Assembly (NCBI GenBank): GCA_903926465.1
Contig: CAIYJE010000098.1
Location: 1-64,000 of the forward strand
Length of the DNA: 64,000 nt
DNA from: an uncultured Planctomycetales bacterium
GTDB taxonomy: Bacteria > Planctomycetota > Planctomycetia > Isosphaerales > Isosphaeraceae
Direction: 5' to 3'
Of the stretch, positions 1-8,800 are shown one piece after another; within the stretch, counting starts at the first letter, position 1; every line of letters begins with the position of its first letter. A program made the position numbers and the translations under genes. A model generated the notes under the pieces. It saw only the letters and a list, made by a program, of their open reading frames with translations, did not search any database and had not been told where the DNA came from.

Positions 1-215
1 CAAACCAGCGAGCCTAGGGTACGACGATTGGTGGTTGGAGGTGGAATGGTTGGAAGGTCACATCCTGTAAGCGGAGAGACCTGGGTGATCCAAGGTTGGT
101 GTTCATGCTCGAAAGCGAGCCGAAGAGCCAGTCGCCCAGGAGTCAGAGCACCCATAGTAGCGTGGAAGCCGGGTAACTCCGGGGGAGCGAAGGGGTGCAG
201 GAAGGTGGAGACGTG

Positions 216-1547
216 ATGTCAAAGTCGACGGAAGATCAACCGGCAGTAGTGCTGGAAACAGCTAAGCGCACCGGAGACTCCCCGCCCCAATGGGGTTGGG
301 TGGAACCGTCGGTTTGGACAGAGCGGATGCTGACAGCCCTCGAACAGGGGGTCAAGGGAGGCCGATGGTTTAGCTTGATGGACAAGGTACATCCTGAACG
401 AACGCTCATAGCAGCGTTTGAAGCAGTCGCCCGTAACCAAGGGGCGGCCGGGGTGGATCATGTCACAACAACGATGTTCGAGGCACACCTGGCATCGAAT
501 CTGAAGAATCTTAGCGAGGACTTGCGGACGGGTCGTTACCGCCCGCAGTCGATCCGCCGACACTACATCCCCAAACCTGGGAGTGAGGAGAAGCGACCGT
601 TAGGGATCCCCACTGTTCGAGACCGGGTGGTCCAGACGGCGTTGCGTTATGTGCTGGAGCCGATATTTGAGCGGGACTTTGCGAAACACAGCTATGGCTT
701 TCGCCCCGGTCGGGGCTGCAAAGACGCGTTGCGTTGCGTGGAGAAACACTTGAAAGAAGGCTACACGTATATCGTGGATGTCGATCTGAAGAGCTACTTT
801 GACACGATACCACACGATGGCCTGCTGTCTCTGATGAGCCAAAAGGTATCGGATGGTCGGGTGCTGTCGCTGGTGCAAGACTTCCTCCACCAAGGCGTAT
901 TGGACGGCCTGGAGGAATACACGCCCGAAACCGGCAGCCCTCAGGGTGCGGTAATCAGCCCGCTATTAAGCAATATCTATCTGAATCCCCTGGACCACTT
1001 GATGGCCGAGGAAGGTTATACGATGGTGCGCTATGCGGACGATTTCGTGATTCTATGTCGGAGTGCGGAGGAGGCGCACCGCGCATTGGAGCAGATTCAA
1101 CACTGGACGGCCACCGCCGGCCTGACGCTACACCCCACCAAGACGCGGATTGTAGACGCAACGACCGACAGCTTTGACTTTCTGGGCTACACCTTTGAGG
1201 GCGGCACCCGCCGACCCCGCAAGAAAAGCCTGACAAAGTTCAAAGATACGGTTCGTTCCAAGACCAAGCGTAACTCTGGCCGAAGCTTGCCGAAGATCAT
1301 CGAGAGTCTTCACCCAACCCTGCGGGGTTGGTTTGAATACTTCAAGCACAGTCATCGTTGGACATTCGAAAGAATTGACGGTTGGATACGGCGACGTCTC
1401 CGAGCCATTCTTCTTCGACGCGGTGGTAAACGTGGCGTCGGTCGGGGACTAGCCAACTATCGATGGCCCGATGCGTACTTTGAGGAGCGTGGGTTGTACA
1501 GCCTTCAGACGGCCCATGCTCTCGCCTGTCAGTCCTTGCAAAGGTGA
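216..1547 (+). CDS. ltrA: Group II intron reverse transcriptase/maturase
   Basis: Intron-encoded protein that helps the intron RNA fold and splice and copies it into DNA at new target sites. The 443-residue product has the N-terminal RT0-like segment (GAAGVDH), fingers/palm motifs (KRPLGIPTVRDRVVQ, YGFRPGRG), the catalytic YADD box (RYADDFVIL) and PQGAVISPLLSNIYL. A maturase X/GIIM domain follows (HPTLRGWFEYFKHS). I see no C-terminal HNH endonuclease, so insertion would depend on nicked or single-stranded targets. The ATG at 216 is preceded by GGTGGAG; an in-frame upstream ATG at 195 is less well placed. The reading frame is intact, so the element may still be active. Confidence 0.93.
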   Translation: MSKSTEDQPAVVLETAKRTGDSPPQWGWVEPSVWTERMLTALEQGVKGGRWFSLMDKVHPERTLIAAFEAVARNQGAAGVDHVTTTMFEAHLASNLKNLSEDLRTGRYRPQSIRRHYIPKPGSEEKRPLGIPTVRDRVVQTALRYVLEPIFERDFAKHSYGFRPGRGCKDALRCVEKHLKEGYTYIVDVDLKSYFDTIPHDGLLSLMSQKVSDGRVLSLVQDFLHQGVLDGLEEYTPETGSPQGAVISPLLSNIYLNPLDHLMAEEGYTMVRYADDFVILCRSAEEAHRALEQIQHWTATAGLTLHPTKTRIVDATTDSFDFLGYTFEGGTRRPRKKSLTKFKDTVRSKTKRNSGRSLPKIIESLHPTLRGWFEYFKHSHRWTFERIDGWIRRRLRAILLRRGGKRGVGRGLANYRWPDAYFEERGLYSLQTAHALACQSLQR

Positions 1548-1554
1548 ACCACCT

Positions 1555-1637
1555 TCGGGAAAGCCGTATGCGGGAGAACCGCCCGTACGGTTTGGAGGGA
1601 GGGGGGGCACAAACCAATGTGTCCTCCCTACCCCTAT
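1555..1637 (+). ncRNA. Group II intron domains V and VI
   Basis: The catalytic 3' end of the intron RNA. Domain V is the near-complementary hairpin AAGCCGTATGCGG / CCGCCCGTACGGTT with an AGC triad close to its 5' base, as in known introns. A purine-rich/pyrimidine-rich stem follows (GGAGGGAGGG paired with CCTCCCTACCCC), containing the candidate branch-point adenosine near 1629. Boundaries are approximate. Confidence 0.8.
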
Positions 1638-1699
1638 CATGTTAGCCGAGGGTGATACCACTCGTTGTAAATCACAGATCTTGAAACCCTCGGGAACAG

Positions 1700-1872
1700 G
1701 CCTGCTCTGGTGGCATGGATGACACCGTCTGCGGGTCATACGTGAAGTGTGACAAACGACACGTGCCTGCTCTGGTGGCATGGATGACACGTCTTCGGGT
1801 CATCCGTGAAGTCAAGCCATGGGAGAGGGCCTGCTCTGGTGGCATGGATGACGCCGTCTGCGGGTCATACGT
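1700..1872. repeat. Three tandem hairpin-forming repeats, period about 65 bp
   Basis: Three copies of a 44-49 bp unit starting at 1700, 1765 and 1829. Each begins GCCTGCTCTGGTGGCATGG and contains an ATGAC...GTCAT stem; in the middle copy the stem extends to GGATGAC/GTCATCC. The copies sit between the intron 3' end and the stop of the DUF1501 gene on the other strand, where they could act as transcription barriers. Only three copies, with unequal spacers (about 15-16 bp), so this is not a CRISPR array. Confidence 0.75.
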
Positions 1873-1884
1873 CCCACTCAGTGC

Positions 1885-3222
1885 TCAGCCAATAAGCTGG
1901 CGAATGGGCTGGGCGGTAGGCGGCAGTACGAACGAAGGCCGGCCGGTGCGGTCTTCGATCATGCTGCCAGGGTCAATACCCAGGTTGTGATAGATAGTGG
2001 CCAGCACGTCGAGGTAGTGAATGGGGTTACCAGCAGCGTAGCCGGCCGACTTGTCGGTGGTGCCGATCGTTTGCCCAACATTCATGCCGCCACCAGAGAA
2101 GAGGGCGAAATTGACTGGCGCCCAGTGATCTCGTCCGCCGTCTTTGTTGATCTTGGGGGTGCGTCCAAACTCACCCCAAACCACCACGCTGACGTCATCT
2201 TGCAGCCCACGCATGTAGATATCATCCACAAGGGCACTGATCCCCTGGTCAAACAGAGGTAGGTGCTGCTTGAGGTGGCTAAAGTTGGCGCCGTGGGTGT
2301 CCCAGAAGCCGTAGGCCACGGTTACCACCCTGGCACCGGCTTCCACCAGACGACGTGCCTGCAGCAACTGGTCGTTCCACATCGGAGCGCCATCGCCCAG
2401 GTGTTTGGGCGAACCCTTGCCGTACCGGTCGCGGATTCGAGGATCTTCTTTATCCAGGTCGAGCGCAGTGGCCACCTTGCTGGCAGAGATCACTTCAAAC
2501 GCGCGACCAACCATGTCATCCATGCCGGCCACGGGCTGAGATTCAATCGACTGCCGCCAGCCATCAAACGCCGTGAGCAAATCACGCCGGCTTTCAATCC
2601 GATCGGCCGCCACATGTGTGGGCCGCATCAGTTCCACGTCATCGCCACTCAACCGGGCCGCCCGGTAAGAGGCGCCAACACGACCGGGACCTGGTGAGTT
2701 GTAGGGACGGTGCTGCATCACCGGTGAAAGGTCCACAAACGGTGGCACCACGGGATCGACCGGCCCCTGAATCTTGGAGACTACCGAGCCGAAGTGGGGG
2801 GTGCCTTCGCTTTGAGACGCCGCCATGAGCTTTCCAGTCATCTGCTGGAAGCTCGAATGCTCATCCTTTTGACCGACCAGCGACCGAACCACAGCGAGCT
2901 TGTCGGCCACCTGAGCCAGACGAGGCAGGTGCTCACCAAACGAGATTCCCGGTACGCTGGTGGCAATTGGCTTGAACTCGCCACGCACTTCGGCTGGCGA
3001 CTCTGGCTTGAGGTCGAATGTGTCTTGGTGGGCCATTCCGCCCGAAAGGTAAACCAGGATCACCGATTTATGCGATTTTGCCGGACGATTCTCGGCCCGA
3101 GCTTCCAGCCTGAGCAGATCGCTGAGCGCCAGGCCACCGAACGTCAGGCCGCCGACCTGAAGAAACCCACGCCGGGAAACCCCATCGCAGTAATTCCAGG
3201 CCGGTCCGTTTATGCGCAGCAT
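1885..3222 (-). CDS. DUF1501 family exported protein
   Basis: A 445-residue member of the DUF1501 family, which is very abundant in planctomycetes and related to the alkaline phosphatase/sulfatase superfamily; biochemical function is largely unknown. The N-terminus has a twin-arginine-type signal (SRRGFLQVGG), so Tat export is inferred. The family pattern VYLSGGMAHQDTFDLKP lies near residue 60, and GEFGRTPKIN with DHWAPVN is near the C-terminus. The ATG at 3222 is preceded by AGGGGAG at good spacing; a TTG two codons earlier is less likely. Members usually sit beside a DUF1549/DUF1553 cytochrome-type gene. This copy stands alone, with an intron and repeats behind it. Confidence 0.88.
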   Translation of the reverse strand: MLRINGPAWNYCDGVSRRGFLQVGGLTFGGLALSDLLRLEARAENRPAKSHKSVILVYLSGGMAHQDTFDLKPESPAEVRGEFKPIATSVPGISFGEHLPRLAQVADKLAVVRSLVGQKDEHSSFQQMTGKLMAASQSEGTPHFGSVVSKIQGPVDPVVPPFVDLSPVMQHRPYNSPGPGRVGASYRAARLSGDDVELMRPTHVAADRIESRRDLLTAFDGWRQSIESQPVAGMDDMVGRAFEVISASKVATALDLDKEDPRIRDRYGKGSPKHLGDGAPMWNDQLLQARRLVEAGARVVTVAYGFWDTHGANFSHLKQHLPLFDQGISALVDDIYMRGLQDDVSVVVWGEFGRTPKINKDGGRDHWAPVNFALFSGGGMNVGQTIGTTDKSAGYAAGNPIHYLDVLATIYHNLGIDPGSMIEDRTGRPSFVLPPTAQPIRQLIG

Positions 3223-3356
3223 GATCAATCTCCCCTCTATCGGTTTACCAATTAAAGTTTAACATTTTTCACGCCAGAAGAAAGCCATTTCCGGGCGATA
3301 CCTGGCGGCGTTGGTGCAAAAGCCAATCGAACAATCCAGTCCAGATTTCCTAACCA

Positions 3357-3479
3357 CTGAATAACAATTGCGATAGGTGCTAGACCCAGGAGCAGATCAC
3401 CATAGGATTTCCGATGAAGGGCAGCCGCCCTCGGCTGTCCCTTGGGGTTGTTTTGATGGGCAATTTCATCGTGATCCGC
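3357..3479. mobile_element. Small TIR element (non-autonomous transposon-like), family 1
   Basis: Member of a dispersed family in this window with imperfect 14-bp terminal inverted repeats (consensus GCGGTTcACaATTG) and a central CAGCCG-CCCT-CGGCTG hairpin. Here the left end is CTGAATAACAATTG and the right end reads GCGGATCACGATGA on the other strand. This is the most diverged of the four copies. The spacer 3223-3639 holds this element and a terminator-like hairpin; I see no gene in it. Confidence 0.5.
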
Positions 3480-3591
3480 AACCGAAACGGCCAGCCCCAG
3501 CATGCAACCCAGTACTCTGTTCAACCGACGCGATTTATCCCCTGTCAGACGCCCAGAGGATGCCGGCTTCAGGCTCGCAGCGGCCCAAGAG

Positions 3592-3632
3592 ATTGGGCTG
3601 GGCCCACCGGAAACGGGTGAGCCCAGCCCAAT
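3592..3632 (-). terminator. Terminator-like hairpin after the glycoside hydrolase gene
   Basis: The near-perfect arms ATTGGGCTGGGC / GCCCAGCCCAAT extend through CACC/GGTG around a short loop, directly downstream of the stop at 3640. The following T-tract is weak, so this may be a bidirectional or factor-assisted terminator. It would end the type VII-like operon. Confidence 0.65.
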
Positions 3633-3639
3633 CCAGAAC

Positions 3640-5886
3640 TCAAGGCGTAAGCAAGTAGAACGGAGCCGTGATCAGCAAATGCCCGCCATGAGGTGTCTCA
3701 CGGCTGGCCGAGTCAATCACCAGCAGCGCTTCCCAGGTAAGCGGCTTGTGAATCACGCCGTCATTATCGCCACCCCAGTGCGTCCCCAGCGCGGCCTGAT
3801 TCAGAGGGATCCGGATCGGGGTCCACTCATTGGCCGGCGGGGCTGGAAGGTCAATCTGGAACACCTGGCCGGTGGCGTCTCGCAACCGAGTCCGCAACAG
3901 GTCGCCTTTCAGGTCGCCCAGAACCCAAAGGCTCGCAGCTTCCGCCGCGGCAGGTACAGCCAGCGAGCCGTTCGGAACCAGGCTCACATATCGCCAGCCC
4001 TTTTCGAACTGGTAACTGAAGTCCAACCCCGCCACCGAAGGGGCCGTGGGGTCAAGCGCCACCGCCGCAACCGGCACCGTCTGCTCGGCCTTGTTATCCA
4101 CCGAAAGTACGCTGGACCAGCCGGTCTTGACCCCCGGAGCGGTCGGGAAACCGGCCAGTGGGTGAGCCTGCACGGTCACCGAACTGGTCACCGGTTGCTT
4201 CTTCTCATCAAGCAGGTAGTAATCCAGCAGCGCGGCCGGCCGAGCCAGACGCGTGGTGAATTGCTCATCTCCATCACCAATTACCACGGGCTGAAGTCCA
4301 ACCACCGCCGGTGGCTGCCGGGTCATCACCTGGAGCAAGCCTTTGAAGCCTTTGCGAGCGGGGCTCTTCACCGAGACCCGCACCCCAGTCGCATCTGGCA
4401 CGGCCGCCAGTTCCAAAGGATCTGCACGCCAAAGATCGACCAGGGTCGAGAATTCTGTCTCGGCTTCGCCTTCAGCCCACTTCACCAGAAAGTACCGGTG
4501 AGGAGCCCGAGTGGCCACCGGTGCCAGAGGCAAACCGAGCGCACCGGCCGAAGGTCCGTCGAACTGGAACCGGGGATTGGGCGTCCCCTGGCGAATGGTG
4601 GCAATAATCTTGATGGGTGCGCCTGTGGGCGTTATCACCTGCAAGGGAACGTGATCTGGCTGGTCGCCAATTTCCGCAATGGCTCCCGGGGCGATCCGGA
4701 TCATGGCCAAGGTGCGCAGATCCTTGTAATTCGGGTGATCAGACCCCACGCTTTCAATCTTGGGCAGATCGGTAGACCGCTTGCCGGCCGAATCGGGCTG
4801 CCAGCTCACCAGCAAGTAATCGTTCGCGTCTCCCTTCTGGAACAGCAACCGCCAGGTTGGATCATCGGCGGCCGCAAAAAGCCGGTGCCGGAAGCTATAG
4901 CCATTGAGCGCGGAAATGAGCTTCTTGGCGGCCTCAAACGACGGTTTGGGGGTTAGATCCTGACGTACCGTGCCAAACCGGTGCTCGGTTTCCGCCGGGT
5001 CCGCGCCATCGTCTTTCCAGTCATAAAAAACGGACAGGTAGATCCCCTGGCTCAGATTCACCAGCCACTGGCGAACCAGATAACTGGCTTGCTCATCCTC
5101 TGTCAGACGGCCGTTGGCGGTGCTGTATCCCCACTCAGATGAGATGAGGGGCAACTGGCGTCGATCTATGGTCGAGTAACGCGCAATCAGGGCCCGAAGT
5201 CGGCCGTAATCATCGACCACGGTCTCTGGGGCCGACTCACGATAGGGGTGTACCGAGACCGCATCGACCTCGTTCAGAAGTCCCCAGCGAAACAATTGTT
5301 CGAGGTATTCCCAGGGGAACCCGGAAGTGCCAGGCCCGATCACCGTGGCGTCTGGATCAGACGCTCGCAAGGTTCTGGCCGTGGCAACTGCCAGCTTGGC
5401 GTAAGCAGTTGGGTCTGGTGCCGGCTTCCAGAACTGCGCCAGGTTTGGCTCGTTCCAGATCTCCCACATGACCTGCTTGCCGGCAAAGTGGCGGCCGGCC
5501 TGGGCGGCAAATTCCAGGAAGGCCGTTTTGGCCTCATCGCTGGCAGGGGCTTTGCCGCCATCGTACAGGTCGTTGCCGTAATCCAGGATGAACAAAATCC
5601 GTCCGCCGGCCCCTTTCACCGCGTCCACCAGCCGGTCATAGGCAGAGAAGTCAAACTTCCCCTTTTCACGCTCAACGGCGGCCCAGGTGAGGTCGGTTCT
5701 GACCCAGTGGTAGCCGGCCTCGGCCCAGCGTTCCATCTCGCCAGGCTGGGGGTCTGTGAAGTGAATGTTGACCCCAAGACCGTCAGGCACTTCCGCCGAG
5801 GGAAGCGCACCGGTCTTACGTGTCAGGCCAGGGGTTGGAATCTGGGCAAGGAGGCAGGCACCCAGTAGTAACGTCGACGCCGTCAT
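3640..5886 (-). CDS. Secreted clan GH-A glycoside hydrolase (GH5/GH39-like)
   Basis: A 748-residue exported protein with an N-terminal signal peptide (residues 1 to about 15). A TIM-barrel glycosidase domain follows: WEIWNEPN near 141-148 supplies the likely acid/base Glu146, and LISSEWGYS supplies the likely nucleophile Glu251, the arrangement of retaining clan GH-A enzymes. SVHPY near 211-215 is also typical. The C-terminal half (about 360-748) has no motif I recognise and looks like beta-sandwich modules. The ATG at 5886 overlaps the stop of the upstream ATPase gene as ATGA, so the two are translationally coupled. Substrate unknown. Coupling to a type VII-like ATPase is unusual, and whether the enzyme leaves by Sec or works with that system is open. 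Confidence 0.8.
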   Translation of the reverse strand: MTASTLLLGACLLAQIPTPGLTRKTGALPSAEVPDGLGVNIHFTDPQPGEMERWAEAGYHWVRTDLTWAAVEREKGKFDFSAYDRLVDAVKGAGGRILFILDYGNDLYDGGKAPASDEAKTAFLEFAAQAGRHFAGKQVMWEIWNEPNLAQFWKPAPDPTAYAKLAVATARTLRASDPDATVIGPGTSGFPWEYLEQLFRWGLLNEVDAVSVHPYRESAPETVVDDYGRLRALIARYSTIDRRQLPLISSEWGYSTANGRLTEDEQASYLVRQWLVNLSQGIYLSVFYDWKDDGADPAETEHRFGTVRQDLTPKPSFEAAKKLISALNGYSFRHRLFAAADDPTWRLLFQKGDANDYLLVSWQPDSAGKRSTDLPKIESVGSDHPNYKDLRTLAMIRIAPGAIAEIGDQPDHVPLQVITPTGAPIKIIATIRQGTPNPRFQFDGPSAGALGLPLAPVATRAPHRYFLVKWAEGEAETEFSTLVDLWRADPLELAAVPDATGVRVSVKSPARKGFKGLLQVMTRQPPAVVGLQPVVIGDGDEQFTTRLARPAALLDYYLLDEKKQPVTSSVTVQAHPLAGFPTAPGVKTGWSSVLSVDNKAEQTVPVAAVALDPTAPSVAGLDFSYQFEKGWRYVSLVPNGSLAVPAAAEAASLWVLGDLKGDLLRTRLRDATGQVFQIDLPAPPANEWTPIRIPLNQAALGTHWGGDNDGVIHKPLTWEALLVIDSASRETPHGGHLLITAPFYLLTP

Positions 5887-8800
5887 GGTTCGACTCCGAG
5901 AGACTTTGTTCGGCCGGCCCAGCGTGCGGTTGCCGCACTGAGCCAGTCGTCGGGGGGGACATGGTACGGTCGGAACTTCTCAAGCCGCGTCTGATCGTCG
6001 GTCACGAACAAAGCGCGGTGTGGGCCCAGGCGGTTGGCCAGCGGACTATCAATGATCGAGGCCGAGTCATTCGCACTCATCGAGAAAAGAATGCGCATCT
6101 CAAACTCCCGGAGCAAAGTCCGGTCCAGCACGCGCTGGAGACTGTTCAGGGTATCGAACCAGGTCACAATGTGAATCCCAACTGCGGGCCCTTCTCGAAC
6201 CAGTTCGCCAAACTGCTTGGATGGGCTGGGCTTCTGAACCTCGTCAGATTTGCCGAAACTGTAGCCGAAATCGTCGTCGCTTTTGCGAATATCCCTGAGC
6301 CTGGCCGCATCAAACAAGAGTAAAAACGCGGGTGGCGAGCCGGCGGCATCAACCTGGCGCTGGGCCAGGTCGTCCGACAGCTCATCGAGGAAGCCGGGAA
6401 GCTCCCTGGGTCCACCCACCTTTACATGGTGGGGTAGGCGGGCAGCCAGAGACCGCAAAACCTCGGCCGCAACATCATCGGTGGCCGTGGGATCCACCAG
6501 ATAGATCCGTACCGCCCCAGGCGCGTATTGCGCACACAGACTCAACATGGTGGCCCCAAACAAACCCCGGGCACCATCAGAATCTTGCCCCACCACCAGT
6601 AAGTGGTGCCCACCCTGGCGACGGAACACGGCGGCGGTTGGATCTTTGATCGCCACGGCATCTCCAAGCCATGCACGCGGCGAGGCCGGTGGAGTGGGCC
6701 AGGAATCGGCCTGGATCAACTGATCGAGCGTCACATTCTTCCGCAGGTCTGAGGGGAGATTCCCCTCGAAGACGATTCTGGGCCGAATCTTGCCGGCGTC
6801 TCGGGTTCGGGCCAGCTCTCGAATGGTGGCCAGGTACTTTTCCCGGTGCGCATCGGAAAGCCAGACCACCTGGAACACGTGGTTCCCTTCCACCATGCCG
6901 TTGGCATCATTGTAAATGGCCTCACCAGGACGAGACAGCAGCCGAGCCGCCGCGTTGTCCTCGCTCAGAATCAGGTGGGCGTCTGCCTCGCTGCACTGAA
7001 GCGCAATTCGTACCGCCATCTGGCCCAGAGTGCTGCGGGCCAGCGAGTAGGCACCGCTCAGGGTCTGAGAACCAAGATTGACATGAATTCCGAACGCTCG
7101 CCCCTGGCGCACCAGGCGGTCGAGCAGCAGCGCGGCATCTTGCGCAACCTTGTCTTCCTCGATGAAGAACTCCTGGAACTCGTCAACAATCAGCAGCGTT
7201 CGGGGCAAGGGGGCGGCCCCGGGCACCTCTCGGTAGCCTGCCATATCTTGCACGCCCATCGTTCGGAACAGGTCGCCGCGGCGGGTCAGTTCTTCATCCA
7301 GCCGCTGGAGCACGCTCAGGCCAAACTCACGTTCGCTCTCAATCGCAATCACTCTGGCGTGCGGCAGTTCTTGCTCCGCGTAGGTCTTGAATTCCACACC
7401 CTTCTTGAAGTCGATCAGATAGAACTCGATCTCATCGGGACTGTAAATGAGCGCGGAGTTGGTGATGAGCGCATGCAGCAGTGAGGATTTGCCGGACCCG
7501 GTGCGGCCCGCAATAAGCACATGCTGTGACGTTCCCCGTCCGAGCTTCATCGACTGGAGCTTGGTTGCCCCCGCGCGTCCGAGCGCCACATCGATTCCGT
7601 GGCGGGTGTCGCCGGTCCAGTAACGGTCTGGGCTAGGCGCAACGGCTTCAAACGGAACCTCAACACGACTGGCCGACCGCGTGGCCTCTCCAATTTGATG
7701 CAGCAACGGAGTAAGCACCGCGTCGGCAGGCGGCACGTCGGGCTCTAGCTCGAAGGGGGCAAAATCTCGGTTCTTCCAGAGAAACCGTGCGCGTTTCGGC
7801 TCCCATACCAGCGTTTCAGCGTGCGCTTCAAGTTCTTCAATCTTGACGCTGGCTGGTAACGGCTGGTCTTCGTCTACCATGAGCAGCGTGTAAATTCCGC
7901 AACGAGCACCGCCGGTGGCCAGGCTCATTAGCCGTTGCGCACTCTGATCCTGGAAATGCGCGGGGAAGTGAGAAACCACCAGCACTCGGTACGGTTCGGC
8001 CACTTCGCCAGCCTGGTGGTTGTACTCTTCCAGAGTCTTGAACTCGTTCCTGAGGAACTGCTGGATCACATTTTCCATGTGCAGGCTGAGGTCGGCCAGA
8101 CGCTGCTCAATTTGCGCGGGTTCGGTCCAGATTCGGCTGTTGACCATCTGTTCCGAGTAATCGGCCAGGTGCATGAAGGCCGCGAAGTGCCTGCCCAGCC
8201 CCACGGGATCGAGAATGGTGAACCGGATCTTGCCTGGCGGCAGCGACGTCAGATATCTCAGCATCACGCCTTGCAAAATGGGCACGCCTGCGGCTTTGCC
8301 GGCCCCGGCAGCCCTGATGAGCAATGAGCCGCGGTCTGGGAACGTCAAAAGCGAGGGCAACTGACCTGTTCCCGGAACCTTGGGCGTTAACTCCGGGAAC
8401 GCGTGACTTGGCACACCGTGGGGAATCTTCTCCAGGTCGATCGCCATCTGGCCAAACCGGAGCGCGGGCGGCACCTCCACAGACGGCTTCCACTGGACCG
8501 GCGATTGGTTCCAGTCCAGGAACCGCCTACTGGCCTCTGCATTCACAAGGTCAATCGCCCGCTCCGCGCTCTCCAGCCCGCCATTCCAGCGTGTGACCAG
8601 GCGAGACCATTCTCGCTGGTACCGCTCTTCGGTTTCCTTGGTGCCCAATGCAAGGTCGCTCTCAATCCTTGCACTCTCCGCTTTCAGCCGCTGCGCGACC
8701 TCTGTTACCTTCCGCGTCTGCGTTTGCTCGGCCTCGGCCAGCTTCTGGTCCCGAAGATTCTTGGCCTTTTCCAGCCTGATCTTTGTGCTCTCTTCCAGCG

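Larger units (their letters stand above)
1..1637 (+). mobile_element. Group II intron, 5' end outside window
   Basis: A retroelement that encodes its own reverse transcriptase/maturase and ends in a recognisable catalytic RNA core. Seen: the maturase gene at 216-1547, then a domain V-like hairpin at about 1560-1593 and a domain VI-like stem ending near 1637 in CTACCCCTAT, a typical 3' splice boundary with a bulged A. Only about 215 bases lie upstream of the gene, less than a full domain I-III, so the 5' boundary is probably before the window starts. The segment just upstream of the gene (GTGGAAGCCGGGTAACTCC) resembles the structured part that precedes maturase genes in many bacterial introns. 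The exact 3' boundary is inferred. Confidence 0.85.

Noticed and set aside
1700-1872. Possible CRISPR array
   Set aside because: Only three units with diverged sequence and very short, unequal spacers; no cas genes nearby.
3502-4956. A 484-codon plus-strand frame antisense to the glycoside hydrolase
   Set aside because: Arg/Gly/His-rich shadow with no recognisable motif; the opposite strand encodes a catalytic TIM barrel.
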